DNA of 64,000 nt from Curtobacterium sp. 9128 (GTDB lineage Bacteria; Actinomycetota; Actinomycetes; Actinomycetales; Microbacteriaceae), in NCBI RefSeq assembly GCF_007673775.1, contig NZ_VEAF01000005.1:62001-126000 (forward strand). The letters run 5' to 3'. Positions 8,254 to 17,254 of this stretch are shown here, one piece after another; position 1 is the stretch's first letter, and each line of letters begins with the position of its first letter. A model generated the notes under the pieces. It was not told the DNA's origin. It worked only from the letters and a program-made list of their open reading frames with translations, and did not search any database. The position numbers and the translations under genes are program-made.

Positions 8254-9983
8254 TTCACGCCGCTCTGGATGAATTGCTGCATGTCTCGCAAGGCCTGCCG
8301 ATTATCAACACTATCATTTGCGATCAAGTTGTGGAGATCCATCCCATTCTGCAGCGAAGGCACAACTCCATTCAAGGGAAAATCTTGCATACTCGAAGGT
8401 GCCGGATAATAGTCTCCATGCGCGAAACCGATCTCACGTGGGTTCCGCCCTTCCCAAACATGACCTCCCCAGACGTGCTGCGCGTCCTGCAAGATGTCGT
8501 CGTACGAGAAATCCCTGTATTCCGTGCCTGGAGCTTTCGACCACGCACGTGGGGCGCCGGCTCCGGACAAGGACAAGACCTTGGCGTAGTGCGCACCGGC
8601 GGTTTCTGATGAAGTCACATTGGCGAGTCCCCAACTATGCCCCATTCCGACGCTCTGTGCTTGGCTCAAATCCGACTGAGCCTGCAAGCCGGCTTCGAAT
8701 CGCGCAAGACGCTCTCCTGCCGCCAGCCCGAAACTCTCGTCGTTCGCTTCACCAATACTCTGCGGGAACGTACCATCTTTGTAGACGAACGCGACCGTGC
8801 CGTTCTTGTCGTGCTGGTGCAGGTACGTTGCGACCTTCTGGGTCTCACCGCTGAAGAAGCCGTCCATGGAGGCAAAAGTGCCTGGGACGTACGTGATGAC
8901 GGTCGTCGTAGATGCAGAAGGGGTGCCCTCCATCTCGACGATCCGGTCCTTCGCCTGGTCGTACAGATACAGCTGTACCGAGGGATGCGCGCCGACCGCG
9001 AGTCGAAGGTAGTCACGTTCGTCTTCCAACGCGGCGATCTTTTCTTCGAAGCGCTGCGGAGAGCCGGTGTCAGAAGCCAGCTTTCGCTGGCGGGCGAGCT
9101 CGTCGTCGATGGCGGCGAGGCGCGCCTGCGCATTGATCTTGTTCGCAGCAACGCGTACCAGCGCAGGTATCCCGTTGAGCGCTCCGATGACCGCCGGGAG
9201 CCCCGTGACGAGCGCATCCTGCGCGCTCTGCGGAAGCGACCCCCACCACTGCGCCACGTCCGACGGTGCCGCCTCGTCGAGCGCACGCGCCAGCTCGGGA
9301 TGCTGCTGCAACAAGATCTTGAGGTCGATGGCACTCATCCCCGCGACCAGCGCCATCAGCGCCGCAGGCGTGCTGCCAGCGATGGTCGAGCTGGTCACAC
9401 CAGCGAGCTTGCCGAGGACCTGGTCTCCCTGGAGCGCCGCCACGCACGTCGAATCGATGGTCCGCCGGTCTGCCACGAGCTGGTCCCATTGCGCGTCGAT
9501 CCCGCGCATCTTCGCCTCGGCTCCCTCGAGCGCGGTCCGGGCCGCTGCGGCCTTCCGCTTCGCAGCGCTCATGACGTCCGGGTCCGGCGACTCGGCGCGC
9601 AACAACGGCGGGAGTTCCGAATCGGAAGCGGCGACCTGCAGCCGCGTCAGCCCGAAGTCCATCTGAGCGCTGGAGCGCTGCTGCTCGAGGACGCGCTGAC
9701 GGTCCTTGAGCTCAGACAGCTGCCCCGCGTACGTCTGCAACGCCGAGGCCTGCGCCTCGAGTCCGGTCGCGAGCAACTCCACGTCCGCCGCATCCGCCGA
9801 CAGCTTCGCGGCGAACGCTGGCTGGCTCATCGCCTTCCACTCCTCGCCAGAGCTCGTAGCAGCCGCGTGCAGCGACTGCTGAGCATCCCGGATCTTGGCA
9901 GCACGTGCGCTCCGCAACTGCGCGAGGCCCTGGATCGCGGCGGGGCTCCCCTGCGCCGGGTCGTCCTTCGTCCACGTCATCAC
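8250..9983 (-). CDS. Type VII-associated alpha/beta hydrolase (DUF1023-like), candidate effector
   Basis: 577 residues. The N-terminal 110 or so residues are helical and coiled-coil-like with a WXG100-style Trp (EEWKAMSQPAFAAKL). The middle is Ala-rich, with a possible membrane-active stretch around 190-300. The C-terminal third is an alpha/beta hydrolase: strands VITYVPGTF and GTVAFVYKDG, then the nucleophile elbow GMGHSWGLA (Ser near 449; the family more often has GHSYG), and a late GFAHGDYY that may supply the His. It lies between an ESX-like gene (overlapping at 9980-9983) and a lipoprotein gene (overlapping at 8250-8253). The layout is that of a substrate secreted by the upstream ATPase system. 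The substrate is unknown; a toxin is possible. Confidence 0.75.
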   Translation of the reverse strand: MMTWTKDDPAQGSPAAIQGLAQLRSARAAKIRDAQQSLHAAATSSGEEWKAMSQPAFAAKLSADAADVELLATGLEAQASALQTYAGQLSELKDRQRVLEQQRSSAQMDFGLTRLQVAASDSELPPLLRAESPDPDVMSAAKRKAAAARTALEGAEAKMRGIDAQWDQLVADRRTIDSTCVAALQGDQVLGKLAGVTSSTIAGSTPAALMALVAGMSAIDLKILLQQHPELARALDEAAPSDVAQWWGSLPQSAQDALVTGLPAVIGALNGIPALVRVAANKINAQARLAAIDDELARQRKLASDTGSPQRFEEKIAALEDERDYLRLAVGAHPSVQLYLYDQAKDRIVEMEGTPSASTTTVITYVPGTFASMDGFFSGETQKVATYLHQHDKNGTVAFVYKDGTFPQSIGEANDESFGLAAGERLARFEAGLQAQSDLSQAQSVGMGHSWGLANVTSSETAGAHYAKVLSLSGAGAPRAWSKAPGTEYRDFSYDDILQDAQHVWGGHVWEGRNPREIGFAHGDYYPAPSSMQDFPLNGVVPSLQNGMDLHNLIANDSVDNRQALRDMQQFIQSGVK

Positions 9984-10267
9984 TTCGCCGCCGCACCGGC
10001 CAACGCCGAGTCCTGCTCGGCGTACGACTGCTTCGCCTGCGTCGGGAACTTCGCCGCTACGCGCACGTTGTCCGCCACCAGGTCGGAACGCTGCACCTGC
10101 TGCGCCGTCGCTGCCGAGAGCGCCGACGCGACCGCACTGGATCCCAGCTCTGCGTTGCCGGAGCCATGCCGGATGCGCGCACCGATCTGAACGTCGTCCG
10201 CTGCCGCGGAGACCTTGGCCGACGCCGCGTCCAACGCGGCGTAGACGACCTTGAGCTCACCGCTCAC
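9980..10267 (-). CDS. Small ESX/WXG100-like helical protein
   Basis: A 95-residue Ala-rich helical protein starting at GTG after GGGGGTGACAG. Size, helix-turn-helix hairpin pattern and position fit an ESX-type partner protein of type VII secretion, although a true WXG motif is missing. It overlaps the next gene, the hydrolase, by four bases, so it may be the secretion partner or chaperone of that protein. The C-terminal half (SYAEQDSALAGAA) is weakly like the YxxxD/E secretion signal. Family assignment rests on context more than on sequence. Confidence 0.6.
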   Translation of the reverse strand: MSGELKVVYAALDAASAKVSAAADDVQIGARIRHGSGNAELGSSAVASALSAATAQQVQRSDLVADNVRVAAKFPTQAKQSYAEQDSALAGAAAK

Positions 10268-10349
10268 CTGTCACCCCCAGGATGAGTTCATCGCCCGTTC
10301 CCGTGGACGGCGCCGGAAGCGGGTCCGTCCACGGGCCACAGCGGAACGG

Positions 10350-10646
10350 TCAGCGCCCGAGCTTCGACGCCAGCTGCTGGTCGACGTCACCCAGCGTGGT
10401 CGCCGTGGTCCGCAGGAACTGCGCCAGGTCGTCCAACCCACCGATGGCGTTCTGCGCCCCCGTCGTGAACCGCTGGTACGCGTCGTTGTACGCACCCGAC
10501 GAGCGGTCCGTCTGGAACCCCGCCCGCGTGAGCGAGGCGATCTGTGCCTGCAACTTCGACAGCGTCGCGTTGATCTCGTCACGACCAGCCAGCAGCCGAT
10601 CCGCGTTGCTGTTGAGCTCCTGGTAGGACACGTTGATGTTCGGCAT
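10350..10646 (-). CDS. WXG100 family protein (EsxA-like)
   Basis: A 98-residue protein with the WXG100 layout: helix 1, a turn around residues 38-50 (AGFQTDRSSGAY), helix 2 with YQRF, and a polar tail. The Trp of the classical W-x-G turn is replaced by Phe or Ala here, but the pattern xGF/W-x-TD-x-SGAY is typical of actinobacterial EsxA relatives. A good ribosome site (GAGGGGAAACACC) precedes the ATG. It lies 55 bases after the type VII ATPase gene and is probably its core secreted substrate. Confidence 0.85.
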   Translation of the reverse strand: MPNINVSYQELNSNADRLLAGRDEINATLSKLQAQIASLTRAGFQTDRSSGAYNDAYQRFTTGAQNAIGGLDDLAQFLRTTATTLGDVDQQLASKLGR

Positions 10647-10701
10647 GGTGTTTCCCCTCGTTGTGGATCTCGGCCGTCAGCCCCTCCGACGACCCCGTTG
10701 G

Positions 10702-13700
10702 TCACGCTAACAGACGCGTATTTTCCTCACCACCGTGAGGCAAACCGCTGTGGACGGCCTCCGCGACCTGCACGCGTGTGACCCGCCCGGAGTCGACCAT
10801 GAACCCCCGCCCGAGCGGGAAGTCCGACCGCGTGCAGCGCGGGAACGCGGTTCGGAACAGCGTCAGTCCGTCGGTCTCCTCCGGCTGCAGGGCGATCCCG
10901 GCGCGGGCGGTCTTGAGCTCCGCGAAGAGCTGCCACGCGCTCGGCGCCGTCACGGTGTCGGCCTCGGCGAGCACGAACACACCGGCGCGACGTGCTGCCT
11001 TGATCAGGCGCGCGACCTGGGTCTCGGCTGGCAGCCCCTCGAAGTCCCCGACGTTCTCGATGACGATCACCGGTTCCGGCCCCGTCCCGCTGCCCGACTC
11101 GAGCGTCGACACCAGGCGCCCGGCGAGCGCGTCCGCGCTGTCGGAGTCCGTCGCGACCTCCGCCCAGTCGGTGGCGTCGCGGAGCGCGCTCCGCCGCCCG
11201 ACCACCAGGTAGGCGGGGCGGTCCGGGAAGGTCGCCGTGACGGAGTCGATGAGGGTGCGCATGGTGGTGGTGCGTCCGGAGCCGAACGGCCCGGTCACGA
11301 CGAACAGGCCGTCGGTCGGGATGCCGACGGGGAGCAGCGTGTCGTCGGCGAGCCCGATCGTCGGGCGGCCCGCGACGGAGCTCGGCAGGGTGGAGGCCGG
11401 GACGGACGTCGGCAGTCGCCGGATCTCCGGGGTCGCCGGGACGCCGCGGGCGACGAGCGACCGGGAGAGCGCATCGACGGCGGCGGCCTGCACGACGAGG
11501 TCGGCGCTGCCCGCGGGGACCGCCACCTGGACCTCGTGCTCACCGACGAGGCCGCGACCGGGCACCGCCTCGACGAGGACGTCCGACGGCACGTCCGCGG
11601 CGTTGTACTCGATGTCACTGGCGAGACGGAGGACGACCCGCTCGCCGATGCTGGCCTGCAGACCCGTGGGGAACGCCCCCACCCGGTCGGCGGACATCAC
11701 CAGGTGCACGCCGAGCGCGCGTCCCGTCGACGCCAGCGCGAGGACCTGGTCGAACAGCTGCAGCGACCCGGGACGGAACTCGTACTCGTTCCGGAAGGCG
11801 CCCATGCCGTCGACGAGCACGATGATCCGAGGCTCAGCGGCCCCGGTGACGGCGCGGTACTCGCTCAGGGTGGCGGTCCGTGCCGCGGCGAACCGGACGG
11901 ACCGGTCGGCGAGCACGCCCTCGAGCTCGACGAGCAGCCGGGTGATGCGTTCGTCGTCGGGGCCGCTGATCACCGAGCCGACGGTGGGCAGGCCCTCGAG
12001 CATCGCCAGTCCGCCGCCACCGAAGTCGAGCGCGTGGATCTGGACCGGGTGTCGGTCGGCGACGGAGGACGCGGCGATCGCGACGGTCCGGAGCGCCGCG
12101 GACTTGCCGGCACCACCGGTTCCGAGCACCGCGACGTTGCCGACGACGTCGAGGTCGAGCAGGTACGGCTGCTGCCGCTGTTCCTCGGGGAGGTCTATCG
12201 TGCCGACGGCGAGCGCCGAGCCACCGGACGTCGGTAGGTCGGCGAGGTCGATCCCGGCGCCGAGCTGGTCGAGCCAGGGGCGGCGCGGCACCGCGAGGGA
12301 CCGCCGGTCGGCAGCGGCGGCGATGGTGCGGGCGAGCCGCTCGATGTCCTTTGCCCGGGCGGTGTCGCGCGGCGGGCGCGGTGCGCTCGGCCATATCGGA
12401 CCAGGGCCGAACGGGAAGTCCTGCACCTCGACGTCGGGCTCGTGCGCCACGTCCTCCGAACGGCCGCCGAGGTAGGCGGTCTGGAAGTCGGTCACCCGAC
12501 CGGGTCCGGTCTTCGCGGCGGCGCGCCCCGGCGTCCCCGGGTCGAACCACGCGGCGTCCGGCACGCCGAGCACGTCGGCGCTGTCCACCTCGTCGGCCAC
12601 GCGGAGCGCGATGCGGAGGTTCGTGTTCGCGCGCAGGGAGTCCTTGATGACGCCGCTCGGGCGCTGCGTCGCCATGACGAGGTGGAGTCCGAGCGAGCGG
12701 CCGCGCTGGGCCACGTCGATGACGCCGTCGATGAACTCCGGGATCTCGGTCGCGAGCGCCGCGAACTCGTCGATCACGATGACGAGGGACGGCGGGGCTG
12801 CCGCATCGCCGCGCTGCTCCAGCGTCACGAGGTCCTTGGCACCGCGCTCGTTGAGCAGGTGCTCCCGGTACCGCAGTTCCGCGCGGAGCGACGTCAGCGC
12901 CCGACGGACCAGGTGCGGACCGAGGTCGGTGACGAGCCCGACGGTGTGCGGGAGTGCGACGCACTCGGCGAACGCGGCCCCGCCCTTGTAGTCCACGAGC
13001 AGGAACGTCACCCGGTCCGGGGCGTACTCCGCGGCGATGCCCATGATCCAGGTCTGCAGGAACTCGCTCTTGCCCGACCCCGTGGTCCCGCCGACGAGCG
13101 CGTGCGGACCGTGCGCGCGGAGGTCGAGGGCGAGCGGCTCGCTCGGCCCCTGCCCGACGACGGCTCGGATGCCGCTGGACTCACGCCCCGATCCGGGGAC
13201 CCAGTCCGCCACGAGGCTGTCGTTCTTGACCCAGCGGCTGACCACCGCGTCGGGGTCGTCCGCGACGTCGCCCTCGTACAGGTCCACGAACGCCACGCTG
13301 TGCGGCAGGTCGGTCTCGTCGAGCACCCGCGCGCCGGAGTCCTGCACCGGCGCGACGGCCCGCGCCGCCGTCGCCGCCTCGATGCCGTCGACGCGCTCCA
13401 GCGCCTCGAGGACGACGGCCTGACCGGAACGCACGAAGCCGACCGTGGCGGTGCCGGTCGACCGGTCCAGGGCGACGTAGGTCCGGCAGACGACGGGCAG
13501 CGCCTGCAGCGTCGGCGCGAGCCAGAGCACGAAGACGCCGAAGTCCGGGCCCTCCTCGGCGAGCGCCACGAGCCGCGCTCGGTCCGCCGGGGCCTCGGCC
13601 GTGACGACGACGAGGACCGCCGGCACGGCGGGGAGGCGGTCCACGGACTCGCCGTGGTCCTCGTCGAGCGCGCGGTGCTCGTCGATCCGGGATCGGACCT

Positions 13701-15210
13701 GTTCCCCGCGGCCGGCGCCGGCGTCCCGACGCCGCGCCACGAGTCCCTCGAGTTCGGCCAGCAGGGTGGAGGCGCCGGCGAAGTCGCGGACGAGGCCGCC
13801 GGACCGCAGGGGGCTGTACGGGGAGTCGACGTGCGGCAGCCACTTGAGCCAGCCCCACTGGTCGGTGGTCGTCCCGCCGGCGAACGCGGTGACGACGAGG
13901 TCGGCGGGGCTGTGCAGCCCGGCGAGCTGCACGACGAGCGAGCGGGCGACGTCGTCCGCGGCCAGCCCGGTGCCGGCGACACCGATCGCCCCGGCGCGTT
14001 CCAGGGTCTCGATGACCGGGACCGGGCCGACCGAGCGGTACTCGTCGGCGAGTTCCTCGGCGCGGTTCCAGTCGTCGACGCTGCCGGAGTTCTTCGACGG
14101 CATCGTGATCGTGGACCGGGACGGCTGCGTCCCGGTGCCGAAGCGGACCTCGAGGAACGTCGTGTGCTCGGGCTTGCGCGTCCACAGCAGTGCCGAGCGG
14201 TCCCGCATCGCCGCGGTGACGACGGCCGACGCCGGTGACTCGGTCAGGCGGGCCTCGACCTCGCGCTCGCGCTCGGCGGCGAGCCGGGTCCGGACGTCGG
14301 CGAGCGACGCCTCGAACCGCTGCCGTTCGTCGCGCTTCCGCCGCTTGACCTGGACCCGCTGGTCGATCCAGGTGCCGATCATGATGACCGGGGAGAGGGC
14401 GATGAAGATCAGCGTGTACGGCTGTCTCGTCACCAGGAAGAGCACGGCACCGAGCACGATCGGGGCCAGGATCGCCAGGATCGGCAGTCGCGGCTTCTCC
14501 CCCGGCACCGGGATCTCGGGCAGCGTGGACGACTTCCCGCGGTACGCCGGGTCGACGCGCGGGGACCGGGAGAAGGCGTCGTGGCTCGGCACCCCCGCGG
14601 CACCCGGGGTACCTGGTACCGCCGGGACTCCGGTGCGGGCGAGCGGCACGATCCGCAGGCGCGACTGCCCGACCTGGATCGTGGTCGTGGGCTCGACGAA
14701 GGCCCGCGCGACGAGTCGTCCGTCGACCGCGACGCCGTTCGCCGAGTTGCCGTCGACGACCTCGATGGTCTCCCCCACCACCACGGAGGCGTGCCGTCGG
14801 GACACCTGGTCGTCGGAGGCGAGGTAGACCTGCGCCATCTGGTCGCGCCCGATGAGGTTGACCCCCTCGGACAGCGTGTACTCGTTGCCGGCCTCCGGCC
14901 CGTCGATGACCTGGACGACCGCGGCCGGGGCGTCCTCCACGTCGTCCCCGCGTCGACGCTCGGTCACGGGGACGACCTCGATCCGGCAGCCGGACCGCAG
15001 GGACGACTCGTGGACGGTGGCCGAGGGGTTGAGCAGGCGCGCCTGGGCTCGGTCGGGGAACTGCGCCCGGAGCGTGAGCGGCGCACCCGACGTCGGGTTG
15101 CCGGTGGCGAGTCGGTTCGCGAGGCTCCCGATCGTCGCGGTCACGTCCGCGGTCAGCACGACGTCGCGATCGGCTCCGGCCGTGTCGCCGATGGTCAACT
15201 TGAGTTTCAC
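10702..15210 (-). CDS. Type VII secretion FtsK/SpoIIIE-type ATPase (EccC/EssC-like)
   Basis: A 1502-residue membrane ATPase that should drive export of WXG100-type substrates. An N-terminal ubiquitin-like domain (1-85) precedes an FHA domain (about 105-175, VNLIGRDQ, SRRHASV). Two membrane helices lie near 245-285 (LAILAPIVLGAVLFLV, TLIFIALSPVIMIGTW). Three RecA-like domains follow: P-loop 1 GGTTGSGKSEF near 706 with IVIDEFAAL near 810, P-loop 2 GTGGAGKSAAL near 1030, and P-loop 3 TGPFGSGRTTTM near 1305, where Arg replaces the Lys. The FHA-first layout is closer to firmicute EssC than to mycobacterial EccC. It heads the locus; no EccB, EccD, EccE, MycP, EsaA or EssB gene accompanies it in the window. 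Confidence 0.92.
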   Translation of the reverse strand: MKLKLTIGDTAGADRDVVLTADVTATIGSLANRLATGNPTSGAPLTLRAQFPDRAQARLLNPSATVHESSLRSGCRIEVVPVTERRRGDDVEDAPAAVVQVIDGPEAGNEYTLSEGVNLIGRDQMAQVYLASDDQVSRRHASVVVGETIEVVDGNSANGVAVDGRLVARAFVEPTTTIQVGQSRLRIVPLARTGVPAVPGTPGAAGVPSHDAFSRSPRVDPAYRGKSSTLPEIPVPGEKPRLPILAILAPIVLGAVLFLVTRQPYTLIFIALSPVIMIGTWIDQRVQVKRRKRDERQRFEASLADVRTRLAAEREREVEARLTESPASAVVTAAMRDRSALLWTRKPEHTTFLEVRFGTGTQPSRSTITMPSKNSGSVDDWNRAEELADEYRSVGPVPVIETLERAGAIGVAGTGLAADDVARSLVVQLAGLHSPADLVVTAFAGGTTTDQWGWLKWLPHVDSPYSPLRSGGLVRDFAGASTLLAELEGLVARRRDAGAGRGEQVRSRIDEHRALDEDHGESVDRLPAVPAVLVVVTAEAPADRARLVALAEEGPDFGVFVLWLAPTLQALPVVCRTYVALDRSTGTATVGFVRSGQAVVLEALERVDGIEAATAARAVAPVQDSGARVLDETDLPHSVAFVDLYEGDVADDPDAVVSRWVKNDSLVADWVPGSGRESSGIRAVVGQGPSEPLALDLRAHGPHALVGGTTGSGKSEFLQTWIMGIAAEYAPDRVTFLLVDYKGGAAFAECVALPHTVGLVTDLGPHLVRRALTSLRAELRYREHLLNERGAKDLVTLEQRGDAAAPPSLVIVIDEFAALATEIPEFIDGVIDVAQRGRSLGLHLVMATQRPSGVIKDSLRANTNLRIALRVADEVDSADVLGVPDAAWFDPGTPGRAAAKTGPGRVTDFQTAYLGGRSEDVAHEPDVEVQDFPFGPGPIWPSAPRPPRDTARAKDIERLARTIAAAADRRSLAVPRRPWLDQLGAGIDLADLPTSGGSALAVGTIDLPEEQRQQPYLLDLDVVGNVAVLGTGGAGKSAALRTVAIAASSVADRHPVQIHALDFGGGGLAMLEGLPTVGSVISGPDDERITRLLVELEGVLADRSVRFAAARTATLSEYRAVTGAAEPRIIVLVDGMGAFRNEYEFRPGSLQLFDQVLALASTGRALGVHLVMSADRVGAFPTGLQASIGERVVLRLASDIEYNAADVPSDVLVEAVPGRGLVGEHEVQVAVPAGSADLVVQAAAVDALSRSLVARGVPATPEIRRLPTSVPASTLPSSVAGRPTIGLADDTLLPVGIPTDGLFVVTGPFGSGRTTTMRTLIDSVTATFPDRPAYLVVGRRSALRDATDWAEVATDSDSADALAGRLVSTLESGSGTGPEPVIVIENVGDFEGLPAETQVARLIKAARRAGVFVLAEADTVTAPSAWQLFAELKTARAGIALQPEETDGLTLFRTAFPRCTRSDFPLGRGFMVDSGRVTRVQVAEAVHSGLPHGGEENTRLLA

Positions 15211-15331
15211 CGGTCACCCCCCGGCGCCCATCCTAGGCACCCGCCAGGAGGCCGCTCCAGGCCCGTCCGTGGACGGTCGCGTTCCGCTGACGGGGCCGTG
15301 TGCACGCACGATCGCCGCCGATCAGGCGATG

Positions 15332-15859
15332 ATGGTCCGCATGAGGGGATCGTGGACGTTCGCCGAGACGTGTCGGCTCGTGGTCAGCAGCTACCTGTGG
15401 ATGGCTGCGGTCACCACGCCGGCGACGGGGGTCGCCTGGTACGGGATCACCCTGCTCGGGGCGGTGCGGGCCGGCAACGGTGCCGATGCGTTCGCCGTCC
15501 TGGGCAACGCCGTGGTGCTGTGGGTGGCGATCGTCGTCGTCGTTGCCGGCCTCGTCACGATGGGCGGTGCGGTCGTCGCGCTCCCGTTCACGCACGTCGC
15601 GGGCCTCGCGCTGCAGCAGTCCGGGTCGCGAGCGGTCCACGTGACGACGCACGCACTGCTGGCCGGCGTGCTGGGCGCCCTGACCGCCACGGTCATCGCG
15701 CTCGTGTGGGCCGGCGCGCCGACGATCGACTTCCCGATCGCGGTCTCGGTCGCGGCAGGAGCGGCCGCGGCGATCGCCCGCGCGCGACAGCTGCGACCGG
15801 AGCGCGTCCCTGACCAGGAGCGGTCCCGAGCGGACGACCCGCACCGGACCGGTGACTAG
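15332..15859 (+). CDS. Integral membrane protein, unknown function
   Basis: About 175 residues starting at one of three clustered ATGs (15329, 15332, 15341); I chose 15332 because a CAGG lies about five bases upstream. At least four hydrophobic segments are visible (YLWMAAVTTPATGVAWYGI, AVVLWVAIVVVVAGLV, ALLAGVLGALTATVIALVW, FPIAVSVAAGAAAAIA) followed by a charged tail. It is divergent from the type VII ATPase gene and ends in a four-base convergent overlap with the next gene. No family recognised; a link to secretion is not shown. Confidence 0.55.
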   Translation: MVRMRGSWTFAETCRLVVSSYLWMAAVTTPATGVAWYGITLLGAVRAGNGADAFAVLGNAVVLWVAIVVVVAGLVTMGGAVVALPFTHVAGLALQQSGSRAVHVTTHALLAGVLGALTATVIALVWAGAPTIDFPIAVSVAAGAAAAIARARQLRPERVPDQERSRADDPHRTGD

Positions 15860-16182
15860 GAGCGGTACCCGACCAGACGGCGCACCGCTTCCTCCACACG
15901 GGAGCGACGTTCCCGGTCGTCCACCGGCTCCGTGAACGCGGCGTCGGGCAGGGCCACCTCGGCCCCGACCAGCCCGAGCACGTACCCGAGCAGCTCGGCG
16001 GGGTCGAACACCTCCGGGTCGACCGCGCCCCCGGCGGACCCGGCGAGCGCCGACACCGCCTCGGCGAACGCCGGCTCGCCCGGTCGCGGCACCGTCCCCC
16101 CGGAACGGGTCCGGTCGTACAGCTCCCCCGCGAACCCCGGGAGGTCCTCCGGGTCGAACCGCACACCACCGAGCATCGTCAT
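15856..16182 (-). CDS. Hypothetical protein, 108 residues
   Basis: A small acidic soluble protein (FDPEDLPGFAGELYDR, FDPAELLGYVLGLVG, VEEAVRRLVGY). Composition and codon use are normal for this genome. It overlaps the membrane-protein gene convergently at 15856-15859. No domain or catalytic motif is recognised. A start at the second codon Met (MLGG) would change it little. Confidence 0.5.
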   Translation of the reverse strand: MTMLGGVRFDPEDLPGFAGELYDRTRSGGTVPRPGEPAFAEAVSALAGSAGGAVDPEVFDPAELLGYVLGLVGAEVALPDAAFTEPVDDRERRSRVEEAVRRLVGYRS

Positions 16183-16231
16183 GCGCTGAGCCTACGGACG
16201 GGACCCCACAGTCCGTCCCAGGGCGGGGACC

Positions 16232-16279
16232 GCCGGACGGGAGGCTCGTGGCGACGCCGCCACGAGCCTCCCGTCCGGC
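16232..16279 (-). terminator. 22-bp perfect hairpin downstream of the aldo/keto reductase gene
   Basis: A perfect 22-bp inverted repeat (16232-16253 and 16258-16279) with the loop ACGC. The arm contains GGACGGGAGGCTCGTGGC, a motif that recurs elsewhere in the window. It lies 20 bases past the stop of the reductase gene on the minus strand and probably terminates it, although no T-run follows. Confidence 0.7.
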
Positions 16280-16298
16280 ACCCGACCGGCGGTGCGGA

Positions 16299-17174
16299 CT
16301 ACGCGGCCGAGCCGATCGCGTCCAGCTCCGCGACCGCGTCGGCCGGCAGCTCGTACCCGGCGGACGCGACGTTGTCGCGCAGGTGCGCGACCGACGACGT
16401 CCCGGGGATGAGCAGCATGTTGGGCGACCGCTGCAGCAGCCAGGCCAGCGCGACGGTCAGGCGGGAGACCTCGAGCCGGGCGGCGACGGCGTCGAGCGCG
16501 TCGGACTGCAGCGGCGAGAAGCCACCGAGCGGGAAGTACGGCACGTAGGCGATGCCCTGCGAGGCCGTGAGCTCGACGAGGGCGTCGTCCTCGCGCCGTG
16601 CGACGTTGTAGAGGTTCTGGACGCAGACGACCGGGGCGATGGTCTGCGCCTCGGCGAGCTGCTCGGCGGAGACCGTGGAGAGCCCGAGGTGGTTGATCAG
16701 GCCCTGCTGCTGGAGTTCGGCGAGCGCCTCGAACTGCGGCGCGATCGAGCCGGCCTGCGGCGCGTCGAACCCGCCCATCCGCAGGTTGACGACGTCGAGC
16801 CGCTCGACACCGAGGCGCTCGAGGTTGCCGTGCACCTGCTCGACGAGCTCGTGGGGCTCGCGGGCGTTCGGCCAGCCGCCCTGCTCGTCGCGTCGGGCAC
16901 CGACCTTGGTGACGATGCGGAGGTCCTCCGGGTAGGGGTGCAGTGCCTCGCGGATGAGCTCGTTCGTGACGTGCGGGCCGTAGTAGTCGGAGGTGTCGAT
17001 GTGGGTGATGCCGAGCTCGACGACCGTCCGGAGGACCCGGACGGCTTCGTCGCGGTCGGCGGGCGGTCCGAAGACGTGCGGGCCGGACAGCTGCATCGCG
17101 CCGTACCCGACGCGCGTGAGTTCGAGGTCGTCGGCGAGGCGGAAGGTGCCGCCGGGGAGCGTCGTGTTGGTCAT
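16299..17174 (-). CDS. Aldo/keto reductase family oxidoreductase
   Basis: A 291-residue NADPH-dependent (beta/alpha)8-barrel reductase. Family marks: GYGAMQLSGP near residue 25, IDTSDYYGP near 63 (catalytic Asp and Tyr), IVTKVG near 87 (catalytic Lys), ALAWLLQRSPNMLLIPGTSSV near 245 (cofactor phosphate site). At the place of the usual catalytic His the sequence reads DVVNLRMGG, so the fourth tetrad residue is not His. The ATG at 17174 is preceded by GGGAGG. The gene is monocistronic and ends in a strong hairpin. The substrate cannot be predicted. Confidence 0.88.
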   Translation of the reverse strand: MTNTTLPGGTFRLADDLELTRVGYGAMQLSGPHVFGPPADRDEAVRVLRTVVELGITHIDTSDYYGPHVTNELIREALHPYPEDLRIVTKVGARRDEQGGWPNAREPHELVEQVHGNLERLGVERLDVVNLRMGGFDAPQAGSIAPQFEALAELQQQGLINHLGLSTVSAEQLAEAQTIAPVVCVQNLYNVARREDDALVELTASQGIAYVPYFPLGGFSPLQSDALDAVAARLEVSRLTVALAWLLQRSPNMLLIPGTSSVAHLRDNVASAGYELPADAVAELDAIGSAA

Positions 17175-17254
17175 GCCTCCCACGATCCTCCGCCGCGCCT
17201 GACGGTGCCAGGACCTGCCCGTCCCTGGGTCTGCCGGTCCCGGAATCCGCGGTG

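Noticed and set aside
10735..14827. Long open frames on the plus strand opposite the type VII ATPase gene
   Set aside because: They are high-G+C shadow frames with Arg/Glu/Asp-rich random composition; the minus-strand ATPase has complete domains over the same span.
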